Positions 1-8,454 of a DNA stretch of 64,000 nt are shown here, in pieces. How positions within the stretch are numbered: position 1 is the stretch's first letter; each line of letters opens with the position of its first letter. Below the pieces are notes generated by a model that was given only the letters and a program-made list of their open reading frames with translations, searched no databases and was not told where the DNA came from. Both the position numbers and the translations under genes were made by a program. Source of the DNA: Salinibacterium sp. (GTDB lineage: Bacteria > Actinomycetota > Actinomycetes > Actinomycetales > Microbacteriaceae); NCBI GenBank assembly GCA_019638845.1, contig JAHBSZ010000004.1, forward strand, positions 124,001-188,000. Direction: 5' to 3'.

Positions 1-3000
1 TGCCCTGACGGGTGCCCGTGGCATCCGCCGTCACGATCACATCACCGTGCAGGTTCGGATACGCCCACACCGCCACCCCAGTAGCTGCAGTGATCGACAC
101 CGACACCCCACCCGGAAGTGACAGCTCACGCTGAAGCACCTGGCTCGAACCATCCAACACGGCAAACAAACCACCCGCGGCGAAGCTGTACCTAAAGGTG
201 GTGTCGTTGACCGTGCCCGGAGCATCCGTCACCCGCGACACCACCCGCCCCGTCACATCCCGCACATAGCTGACCGTGGTGCCATCCGTGAGTGTCGTCG
301 TCATATGCCGGTCGGCCACGTCATACCCCAGAGCCTGGTCAGCCAACACGGTCGTGTTGCCGTGCACGTCATACACCAGCGAAGGCAATGGACCCACCGT
401 CGACAGGGCACCACCCGCGACCGGGGACGCCCCCACCGGCGCATTCACCACACTGGTGGAGGTGAGGCGGTCGGCGTTGTCGTAGCAGTACGACACCGTC
501 GACGGAGTACCACCATCCTTCGTGTCAGAGAAACCCGTACGGTTACCGTTCATCCCCGCCGCCGGATTCGCGCCGCACCCGCCGGTGGAGGCGTAGGTGT
601 AGGTGAGGGTGTGGCGCGGGATGATGGCGGTGCTCAGTCGGCCAGCAGCGTCGTAGCTGTAGGTGGAGGTTTCGACGGTCGCACCGTCGGTGAGGGTGTT
701 CTGGATGATCCGCCCCGACTGGGAGCGGATGACACTGTCGGTCACCGCCGCCTGCGCGGTGGTGCTTGCTGGGATGGTTTCGGTCCACGCATCCTCGGTG
801 AGGGTGACATCATCGATGAGCAGGGAACCTGCCGCGGTGGTGCCGGTGGAGGTGTCCTGTAGTTGCAGGTCGTGGCTGGTCGCCGTCGCCGTGAACGGGT
901 AGGTCAGCTTCGCCCACACCGGGGTCGTGGTGTAAGGGTCGGCAGCGGTCGGAGTGCTGTCACCGATACCGGCAACCCCGAGGGTGACAGTGTCGGTGAT
1001 CGCCGACGTGTTAGCACTGGCCACCCACGCCTCAAGCGTGTACGTGTGCCCCACAGTCAAACCAGTGACCGTGCGGGTGGCGATCGCCGGATCGGTGGAA
1101 GTTTGCACGAGCGCTGCCGCCCCCGACCCGGTGTGGGCATCCGTGCTGGCGCTCACATTCGACCAGGAATCCAAGTCGGTCTCGAACCCGGTGCTGTAAG
1201 CAGTGGCTGCCGGGTGCTCGACCGTGGAACCGGGCACCGTGATATCCGGGAACGACCACGTGATCGAGTCGGTCGACCCGGTCACTCCCCTGCCGATCGC
1301 AGACAGGCTGGTGCCATTGAGATAAGACACCGACTGCAGCAGTTGATTACTTGCGTAAACAGGGTCGGCATAGGTGACACCGTCGAGTTTGACGAGTTCG
1401 ACTTTGCCGTCGAGGTCATACTCGAACGCCTGCACCGACGCCACCCCACCGGGCGGGGTTGTCGACACCGAAGTGACCCGACCCGTCAACGCCGCGTAAC
1501 TCGGGGTGGTGACCGTGTTCCACACATCGGTGTACGACACGGTGCGACCGAGCAGGTCGACGGTGGTGCTGATCCGGGACCCGTTCGGCGAGCCCGCAAC
1601 CGCACCGTCCTCCACATAGGTGGCCAGCGGGTTGCCGCCGGAAGCGTAGTTGTAGGTGACCGTGCGTGCCGGGGATGCTCCGAAGGCGGAGAAGTAGCTA
1701 GTGCTGACCCGACCGCGTACATCGAAGGTGACACAGGACCAGGTGGTGTCGCCGGATCGTTTCGTGCCGACCGTGCGCCCGAACAGGTCATACACGTATT
1801 CGGTGACGATCGCAGTGCCTGTGGCGGGGGTTGGTCCGGTGCTGGATTTCAGGAACCCGTACTGGGGTGTGGTCGCGGGCAGCCCGCAGATCACGGAACC
1901 CAGTTGTTGGTTGTCGCCCCAGTAGGTGAAGGTCGAGCCTGCGGTGGTGGCGGGCTGGTCTTGGGCGACCGCGGCGGGAAGTCTCTTGGTGAGGCGACGC
2001 ATCCAACCCTTGGGGTCACCGGTATAGAGACTGAGCTGGCCGGAGGTCACAACAGAGAGCAAGGCCATCTGTCCGGACCCGTTGGTGCTGCGGGGCCACA
2101 CCACATCTTTCAGGCTCGTCCACCCGGAACCCAACAACGTGCCGGTGGCGTTAACCCCGCCGGTGCCGTCGCCGGCATGCACTTTGAGGGTGCCATCGGC
2201 AAGCAGACCCAGCAGGTCGGCTCGACCGTCGCCGGTGAAGTCGCCCACTCCGATCATGGTGGTGTAGCTCGAGTATCCGGTACCGATCGACGGGTAGGGG
2301 TAGGCGAAGCCGCCGGTGCCGTTGCCGCCATACAGGGTGAGCGCCCCGCTAGTGGAGACGGCGATCAGGTCGGATTTGTTGTCGCCGTTGAAATCACCAG
2401 GGGTGAGAACAGTTGTGAACGATTGCCAACCGGAACCCACCTGGTAGCTGGATCCCCACCCGCCGGTGCCGTTGCCGGGGTAGAGCTTCAGGGCACCGTC
2501 AGTTTGGATGGCGAGCAGGTCGACTTTGCCGTCACCGTTCCAGTCGCCGGGGGTGAGAACCTGTTTGAAGCCTGCCCACCCGGTACCGATCTGAACGCCG
2601 GTGCCGTAGCCGCCGTTGCCGTCACCGGGGAACAGCTTCAGGATTCCGTCGGTCTGGATTGCCATCAGATCCGACTTACCATCACCGTTGAAATCGCCCG
2701 GCGCGAGAACGGTCTTGTAGCCGCCCCAACCGGTGCTGACCGGCACACCGGAACCAGCCTGGAAGGCATCGATGGCACCGAGCGACTCGTAGGTGTTTTC
2801 GGTGCGAAGTGCCAGCCCGCCCGGGTCGACCGTGGTGGACAGGGCGGTGCGCATCCACGGTTGTGTTCCGTACCCGTTCTCGACGGTCATGGATGGCACG
2901 GCACTGCTGGAGTATCCGGTCGGCGCTGAATCGTCGGTGGTGGAGCTGACCGCAAGCCCATAGTCCGGCTTCAGTTGTGCCACCGGCACCGGAGCGTAGT

Positions 3001-6000
3001 CCGGGGCGCTGGGTGCCTTCCAATCCAGCCTCAGTCGTGCCGTGCCAGTGAAGTCCGCATATTCCAGACGGATGCGATGGCTTTGGCCGGCCGTTGTGGT
3101 GATGGGGATGCCCGTCGGGGAGCTTATGACGGTCGTGCTGGGGTTCCAGTTGTTCACCACGAGAAGGTCATCGACCCAGACTCGGGTGGCGTCATCCGAG
3201 AACGTGGCCAACGTGTAGGTTCCCGCTTCCGGGAAAGTGATCAGGCCGGTCATGCGCACAGAGAAGTTGTCGCTAACACCGAGCCCGTAGGGGCCCGCGG
3301 TGCCCCAGTCCTCGTCGACTGCACCGTCATCAATATCGACCGCCGCGGCCCCGGTCAGCCCAAGGCTGAACAGTTTGGGTTGGCCAGAGAGCTTCGCGTT
3401 CGTGTAGTACGCAGCATGCAGCCCGGTGAAGGTGTCGTAGGTGGTGGAACTGTGCGCTGGAGTAATCGGGCACGACGGTGTCGGGTCGAAGCAACTAGCT
3501 GGTGCCGGGCCGGTGGTATCGGTGAGGCGGTCCTGGTCATTGTAGGTCCTTGTCGTCACCAACCCCTGCGGGTCGGTGGTGGTAGCGATGGCATCCTTCG
3601 TCGTCCACGTTTGAGATGCCGTTACGCCCAGCGCACTGGTGGTGCTGGTCTGCCTCCACGCTGCGTCATAGGCGACGGTCATCACCGGCACACTCGCCCC
3701 GAGCGAGTCGACCATGCCGGCTGCGGTGACGACGGTGGTGCCGGATCCCTCGTTCTCGGTCTTCCCATAGTCGTAACTGTGTTGCGGACGTTCCACCGGT
3801 GCCACCCCGTCGGGGTCAGGCAACGTGACCGACGTGATGCGACCGATGCTGTCGTAGCTGATGGAGGTATGGTGCATCGCCTCCTCGGTGCCGGACGGTT
3901 GGGTGGCCAACCATTCCGTCACGCGGGGGTCAGTTATTTCGGCGATGCGCCCTTGACTGTTGTACACAAAGCTGACGATGCTCATGCCCGTCACGGTTGT
4001 GCCGGGGTCTTGGATGCGCACGAGTTGCCCGGTCGAGTTGTAGAACAGCTGGGTGGTGTCCTCCGTTCCCGGCACGTGCCCGGGATACACGATCCGACAC
4101 AGCATCCCCACCGGAGCCGACGACATCCCCGAAGGCGTCTTACAAGCAGAACTTGCACTACCCGCATCTGCTGTTGTCAGCCCCAAGGATGTGTTGGTGA
4201 TCAGGTCGCCGCCGTAGACGAACTGGACCTTCCGTTCGATGCTCGCCGGAGTCAACGAGACAGCGTCGGAGATTTTGTCGACCTGCCCGGTCGCCCGGTA
4301 TGCCACCACCGGCGCCGCCGATTTCAGAGCGTCTGCCGCGCCGGTAATGCTGGCAACTTTGCCTTGCGTGTTGAATTGGTAGACGGTGCCGCTGTCGTCG
4401 GTGAGAACAACCTGACCCGACTTATCCAGCGACACAATGCCGTACTCGCCCCACGGTGCGGTGTATCCACCGTCGCTGTTCTTCGCATAGGTGTGCACAC
4501 CCCCGCTGATGTCGGTGAGGATGATCGCGCTCTCCGTTATCCGCGCCGACGCGTAGACACTGCTGGCACCGGCGATCGCAGTCGACGTGGACCAGCCTTC
4601 CGGGAGGGTGCGGATCTCGGGCGAGAACCATTCCGACGGCACCGGCTTATCGTCAGCACCACTGGTGGAACCGCCCGGCGGCCGATACCACAAGTCCACC
4701 GACGCATCACCGGTGTCTTCGAAGTAGTCCAACTGGAATTTGTAAGGTGTTCCTGCGGTGATTGCTGTCGGTGTCGCCCACTGTTTCGTGGGGGACACGT
4801 CCCCGACAGTCCACGCGTTGAGCAGCACCGTGTTACTGGGCCCGAAAGTGAGTTTGACCCCGTTGTCTCGGGTGACACCAAACGTGTAGTTGCCCGACGG
4901 GTAACCGCTGCCGGTCGGAACCGTCAAATATCCGTTCCACCGGGCCAGGAACTTGTCGACAGGAACCGTGCCGATAGCTGGTGACTTGTCGCCCCAGTTG
5001 AAGCTGATCTGCGGGTCCGTACGCACCAGAACCGGGGTTTTTCCGGTCACATCATAAGTGGGAGTGCTCGTGCCGGGCGCGACCGCGTCGTAGTAGGAAC
5101 CGATCAGACCGTGATAGCTCAGCGGAGTGCGCAAAGAGTTGTAGGTGAACGACAAGCCCATCGTGCCGCCCAGAGTGTTCACACTCGGGGACGCGAAACT
5201 GAGGTTCCCGTTGCCGTTGGCAAGGTTGACGCTCACGGCGCCGGCCTGATCGAACGGCGACGGCCCGGAAGCGCCCAGGCGCAGGTTCACCGTGAAGTGG
5301 TTCACAAACGCAGGCGCAGTGACATCCTTCCCGTCATACGTAGACACCGACCAGGTGTACGTTCCACCGTCCTGCAATACACCCTCGGGGATATCCGCCC
5401 ACTCCGGCGTGGTCAGCCATCCGGAGGTTGCAATGGCACCCGACTGCCCGTCGCTACCCGTGCTCACCCGGAACTGATACTGGGGAGTGTCCCCATCAGT
5501 GGTCGTCACCGGGTCCACCGAGAACACCGGTACCAGTGTCGTGACCGTCTGGTTGTCCGCAGGCAACGCTCCGACCGCCGACGGTGCGGGAACCCGGGCC
5601 TGCTCGGTGAACGAGGTTGTTGAGTTCACGGTGCTGCACCGGACCGTGGTCTGATCCAGACGCCCCTCGGTCAGCGGATCCCGGACACAGCCCTGCCAGT
5701 AATACAGCTGCCCCGCCGTCAGCACCACACTGGACGGCAGTTGGAACTGCGGCCGAGGAGACCACGAACTCACAAAGGCGGGGGTGCCGCCGGTGCCCAG
5801 CGACGCGACGCTGTCGCCCACCTTGTACATGTATTCGAGTGCATCGCCAGGCTGGGTTGAGCTCACCTGGAACTTCGCACCCGTCGCCGCACCATTCACC
5901 GTCGAATACGGCGTCACCGCCGTCGGAGTGCTCGGCATGTTCTGCCAATACACATACAACGTCGTCGCAACACCCTTATAGCTATAGGTACCACCCTCGT

Positions 6001-7402
6001 TGCCCGTCATCACCAACGTGCCACCCGGAGCCGACTGCGCCGACCAATACGCCAAATACCACGCCAACGACCCGTGCGAAATATTGCCCAGGTCGGTCGC
6101 CCACTGACTCCCACCGAACGTCAACGGCGACATGGATGTGCCCGTGCAGCTATAACCCCAGCAGTTCGCAGAATAGAGCCCACCGGTAAACGTCCCGGAG
6201 CTGCCCGTGAGATAGTCGCCGTAAATCGCCGCGTTCAGGATCTGCTTGCCGAAGAACGCCGAGTAAGGATAGTGAATAACCGTGCGCCAATACCGGTTAC
6301 CGGCAGACTCGGCCGTATTTCCCACCTGCACATAACTCGAACTCGTACCCCCATCAGACTTATACGCCTGAAAATTATCCGGACCCGAGTACCAATACGA
6401 GGGATCAACAAACACCGGATACTGTCGCGACGCATCATCAAGCCATGCCGCGCTGGCCATTGCCGTCAACCGCCACACATCCCCATACCGGGCAAACGAC
6501 GTCGCCACCGGGAACGACGCATTCTCGCGTACACCCTCCACCCCCGAGGAATCCCACATCACCATCGCCGGGATGGTCAACACAACCTTGTTATCGGCAT
6601 CCTTGAACCGGATCTCCCCACCCGGGCCCTGCACCAAAGTCAAACCCGGCGCCGAAATCTCCCATACCCAACGGTTATCCCCCGCGGCCGGAGCCGACTT
6701 AAGGACAATCGCTTCTTTGACCTTGCCCGCGTCGACGTTGTACGTCAGATCCGCATCATCAAAAACATTCGGGTACACAACCTCGTCAAACCACGCACCC
6801 GGATCCTGCGAATTCCGGACCTGACCCGCCGACGACGCAGCACCCAACAACGTAGTCGACACGGTGTAACCATCCCGCGTCACCGTGAAAGCACCACTCT
6901 CATCAGCACGCCTACCAAACTCCGGATGCAACGGATTGGCCTCCACACCCCAGGCCCCATTAGCCTCCGGTGAAAAGTTGGATGACAGCGTCGTCGACAC
7001 GTCACGCCACTGACCATCCACCATCACATTGATCGGCTCAGCACCAACCTGCGTGACCATCCGATCCCCCAAATCGAACGTGTTCGTCCACTCCGTCTGA
7101 TCAACCGGCGCCTGCGCCCCAGGCACAAAATCTAACGTTCCCCCCGGACTACCCCGATAACCCGCACCACGCACCACCACATCAGACTTCAGAACAGGCA
7201 CATCCTGCTGAACCGAGAAATCACCCGACTGCGCGGGCAAAAACTCCGAATCCAAAGAAGCCGAAGCTAACACCGGCACATCCGCCGCCGACGGAGGCAC
7301 AACCTCCGCAGCCACAGCAGGAACAGGCGTCAACAGCGTCGCCACCAAAACACCCGCAACCATCGCAGCAGAAACCGCGTTGCGCACAGCCAACAAGCTC
7401 AT
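1..7402 (-). CDS. Giant secreted RHS/YD-repeat protein with PA14 and FG-GAP repeats, 3' end outside window
   Basis: One frame stays open from the ATG at 7402 to the left edge (at least 2,467 codons, no stop in the window). I checked the frame near 7400, 2690 and 25. GGGAG lies just before the ATG. Residues 1-32 form a signal peptide (Arg near the start, hydrophobic core, AVA-A cleavage). Then follow a beta-rich stalk-like part, an RHS-type entry segment (VNLANGNGNLSF, about 5240-5200), a PA14-like domain (about 5000-4690), YD repeats, a second PA14 (about 3430-3030), five FG-GAP/VCBS-like repeats with GDFNGDGKxDL (about 2760-2000) and more YD repeats (YDLFGRTV, YDAAGRLS, YDNADRLT). At the left edge the NLHGDVIVTADATG stretch looks like the start of an RHS core. 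Family knowledge: such proteins are secreted shells that often carry a variable C-terminal toxin; that end is not visible here. The function as a toxin carrier is inferred. Confidence 0.85.
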   Translation of the reverse strand, partial: MSLLAVRNAVSAAMVAGVLVATLLTPVPAVAAEVVPPSAADVPVLASASLDSEFLPAQSGDFSVQQDVPVLKSDVVVRGAGYRGSPGGTLDFVPGAQAPVDQTEWTNTFDLGDRMVTQVGAEPINVMVDGQWRDVSTTLSSNFSPEANGAWGVEANPLHPEFGRRADESGAFTVTRDGYTVSTTLLGAASSAGQVRNSQDPGAWFDEVVYPNVFDDADLTYNVDAGKVKEAIVLKSAPAAGDNRWVWEISAPGLTLVQGPGGEIRFKDADNKVVLTIPAMVMWDSSGVEGVRENASFPVATSFARYGDVWRLTAMASAAWLDDASRQYPVFVDPSYWYSGPDNFQAYKSDGGTSSSYVQVGNTAESAGNRYWRTVIHYPYSAFFGKQILNAAIYGDYLTGSSGTFTGGLYSANCWGYSCTGTSMSPLTFGGSQWATDLGNISHGSLAWYLAYWSAQSAPGGTLVMTGNEGGTYSYKGVATTLYVYWQNMPSTPTAVTPYSTVNGAATGAKFQVSSTQPGDALEYMYKVGDSVASLGTGGTPAFVSSWSPRPQFQLPSSVVLTAGQLYYWQGCVRDPLTEGRLDQTTVRCSTVNSTTSFTEQARVPAPSAVGALPADNQTVTTLVPVFSVDPVTTTDGDTPQYQFRVSTGSDGQSGAIATSGWLTTPEWADIPEGVLQDGGTYTWSVSTYDGKDVTAPAFVNHFTVNLRLGASGPSPFDQAGAVSVNLANGNGNLSFASPSVNTLGGTMGLSFTYNSLRTPLSYHGLIGSYYDAVAPGTSTPTYDVTGKTPVLVRTDPQISFNWGDKSPAIGTVPVDKFLARWNGYLTVPTGSGYPSGNYTFGVTRDNGVKLTFGPSNTVLLNAWTVGDVSPTKQWATPTAITAGTPYKFQLDYFEDTGDASVDLWYRPPGGSTSGADDKPVPSEWFSPEIRTLPEGWSTSTAIAGASSVYASARITESAIILTDISGGVHTYAKNSDGGYTAPWGEYGIVSLDKSGQVVLTDDSGTVYQFNTQGKVASITGAADALKSAAPVVAYRATGQVDKISDAVSLTPASIERKVQFVYGGDLITNTSLGLTTADAGSASSACKTPSGMSSAPVGMLCRIVYPGHVPGTEDTTQLFYNSTGQLVRIQDPGTTVTGMSIVSFVYNSQGRIAEITDPRVTEWLATQPSGTEEAMHHTSISYDSIGRITSVTLPDPDGVAPVERPQHSYDYGKTENEGSGTTVVTAAGMVDSLGASVPVMTVAYDAAWRQTSTTSALGVTASQTWTTKDAIATTTDPQGLVTTRTYNDQDRLTDTTGPAPASCFDPTPSCPITPAHSSTTYDTFTGLHAAYYTNAKLSGQPKLFSLGLTGAAAVDIDDGAVDEDWGTAGPYGLGVSDNFSVRMTGLITFPEAGTYTLATFSDDATRVWVDDLLVVNNWNPSTTVISSPTGIPITTTAGQSHRIRLEYADFTGTARLRLDWKAPSAPDYAPVPVAQLKPDYGLAVSSTTDDSAPTGYSSSAVPSMTVENGYGTQPWMRTALSTTVDPGGLALRTENTYESLGAIDAFQAGSGVPVSTGWGGYKTVLAPGDFNGDGKSDLMAIQTDGILKLFPGDGNGGYGTGVQIGTGWAGFKQVLTPGDWNGDGKVDLLAIQTDGALKLYPGNGTGGWGSSYQVGSGWQSFTTVLTPGDFNGDNKSDLIAVSTSGALTLYGGNGTGGFAYPYPSIGTGYSSYTTMIGVGDFTGDGRADLLGLLADGTLKVHAGDGTGGVNATGTLLGSGWTSLKDVVWPRSTNGSGQMALLSVVTSGQLSLYTGDPKGWMRRLTKRLPAAVAQDQPATTAGSTFTYWGDNQQLGSVICGLPATTPQYGFLKSSTGPTPATGTAIVTEYVYDLFGRTVGTKRSGDTTWSCVTFDVRGRVSTSYFSAFGASPARTVTYNYASGGNPLATYVEDGAVAGSPNGSRISTTVDLLGRTVSYTDVWNTVTTPSYAALTGRVTSVSTTPPGGVASVQAFEYDLDGKVELVKLDGVTYADPVYASNQLLQSVSYLNGTSLSAIGRGVTGSTDSITWSFPDITVPGSTVEHPAATAYSTGFETDLDSWSNVSASTDAHTGSGAAALVQTSTDPAIATRTVTGLTVGHTYTLEAWVASANTSAITDTVTLGVAGIGDSTPTAADPYTTTPVWAKLTYPFTATATSHDLQLQDTSTGTTAAGSLLIDDVTLTEDAWTETIPASTTAQAAVTDSVIRSQSGRIIQNTLTDGATVETSTYSYDAAGRLSTAIIPRHTLTYTYASTGGCGANPAAGMNGNRTGFSDTKDGGTPSTVSYCYDNADRLTSTSVVNAPVGASPVAGGALSTVGPLPSLVYDVHGNTTVLADQALGYDVADRHMTTTLTDGTTVSYVRDVTGRVVSRVTDAPGTVNDTTFRYSFAAGGLFAVLDGSSQVLQRELSLPGGVSVSITAATGVAVWAYPNLHGDVIVTADATGTRQG

Positions 7403-7617
7403 CAAAGCTCCCAGACGCCACCGCCAGACCGGCCACGCAGGGGGTCAAACATGAGCCGAGATCAGTGAGCGACAACAACCTATCGGGAAACTCACGGGAA
7501 CACCACAGCCAACTTGAGGCAACAGCGGATCCACGACGGCCCCGGCCTCGACGCGTGGGGGCGACCCTCGACAAAGCCCCCCTTTGGCGTGAGGCCCGTC
7601 AACGCGAAGGGACACAC

Positions 7618-7703
7618 AAAGAACCCCGTCCAAGAGATTCTCTTGGACGCGGTTTGGAAACACTACTGCTGGTGATCCAAGGGGTCCGAACCCTTCGACC
7701 CCG
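7618..7703. repeat. Left attachment-site repeat (attL) with remnant of a tRNA-Ala 3' end
   Basis: Bases 7618-7648 are identical to 32760-32790 (31 bp). The following 55 bases match the 3' end of the tRNA-Ala gene at the right border at roughly four bases in five: acceptor 3' strand, encoded CCA and T-arm are recognisable, with a one-base deletion before CCA. The hairpin in the 31-bp core is the tRNA terminator, but its outer stem is broken here. It is a direct repeat of the right end and the likely left border of the integrated element. The 301-base gap 7403-7703 holds this site and the promoter region of the RHS gene; I see no gene in it. Confidence 0.75.
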
Positions 7704-7982
7704 ATGAAGAACGCGCACTCCTGGCTTGTTGACCCGAATCGGCGGAAGCGGGATATCGCCCCTCCCCCAGCCTCGTCACGAAAGCAGGTGCAGGTTCGAC
7801 TCGACGCGAAGGAGGAGCTCGAGGTGATCGCTGCTTACCTTTCCGGGCTGACCGTCTACGAAATAGGCGCCAGGTTCGGGATCCACCGCACCACAGTGAG
7901 CGCCATCATGCAGCGTCACGGCGTGATGATGCGTCGGGCGCCGAAGCGGCCGTATCAGCTGCGGACTCCTCCTACCGATTGA
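7704..7982 (+). CDS. Small helix-turn-helix protein, recombinase-like DNA-binding domain
   Basis: 92 residues. After a basic N-terminus, residues 40-80 form a helix-turn-helix (LTVYEIGARFGIHRTTVSAI) of the kind found at the C-terminus of small serine recombinases (Hin/resolvase type). It has no catalytic domain. The gene starts right at the left attachment repeat and its ATG overlaps that border. It could be a remnant of a resolvase, or a free-standing DNA-binding protein acting at the element end. No clear Shine-Dalgarno is visible. Whether it is expressed is uncertain. Confidence 0.6.
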   Translation: MKNAHSWLVDPNRRKRDIAPPPASSRKQVQVRLDAKEELEVIAAYLSGLTVYEIGARFGIHRTTVSAIMQRHGVMMRRAPKRPYQLRTPPTD

Positions 7983-8037
7983 GCTAGCTAGGCTGGCGCA
8001 TGTTCACTTCGGCCTGTCAGCCGCCGCACCGCGTCTC

Positions 8038-8454
8038 CTACGAGGTCCGGATTGCTTCTAGCTGTTCCGGCGCGAGGTAGCGAAAACTCTGCGGAGGCTC
8101 GACGCCTAGTACTTTACGGAGCGCCCCAAGGGTGACCGGAATAGGCCAGGTCTCCGGGTTCTCCACCTCAAGTAACGTCGATTCGAGTGCACCGTGCAGA
8201 TATTCGGCGAGAGCATCTTGGGGCAGGGCTATCTCCATGGAGTACAACTCCCAAACTTCGCTTGAGTCGACTCTGGTCATCTGTTTCAGACGAACCGTGC
8301 CAAGGACGGCACGCTCCGGCGAGCTTGAGTAGAGCACGATGACGGTGCCTGCTGGCACCTCAGGGAACTTTCGGCGCACCTCGACTGTCTTCCGGCCCTC
8401 GAGAATCGCGCGAGCAAAACGCGGCTTCACGGAAAGAAACAACACTTTGGTCAT
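8038..8454 (-). CDS. ASCH-domain protein, last gene of cargo unit A
   Basis: 138 residues. The N-terminus (FLSVKPRFARAILEGRKTVEVRRKFP) has the ASCH signature: a helix holding the loop-forming GRKTVEVR, then a beta strand with IVLYSSSPERAVLGTV. ASCH is a PUA-like fold that binds RNA or modified nucleosides; one ASCH family member, YqfB, hydrolyses N4-acetylcytidine. Here the exact substrate cannot be read. Its ATG overlaps the stop of the upstream GNAT-PIN gene by 4 bp (ATGA), so the two are co-translated. It may act as the partner or antidote of the PIN protein, which is inference from adjacency. Confidence 0.75.
   Translation of the reverse strand: MTKVLFLSVKPRFARAILEGRKTVEVRRKFPEVPAGTVIVLYSSSPERAVLGTVRLKQMTRVDSSEVWELYSMEIALPQDALAEYLHGALESTLLEVENPETWPIPVTLGALRKVLGVEPPQSFRYLAPEQLEAIRTS

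Noticed and set aside
863..4984. Two long plus-strand frames (688 and 669 codons)
   Set aside because: They lie opposite the RHS gene, are Arg/Gly/Val-rich, have no domain and arise from codon bias of the real minus-strand gene.
7671..7703. Second tRNA-Ala at the left repeat
   Set aside because: Only the T-arm and acceptor 3' strand are present and they carry a deletion; there is no anticodon arm.
7465..7707. 80-codon frame across the left repeat
   Set aside because: It reads the tRNA terminator repeat; only its end matters, as the possible tail of the recombinase in the circular form.
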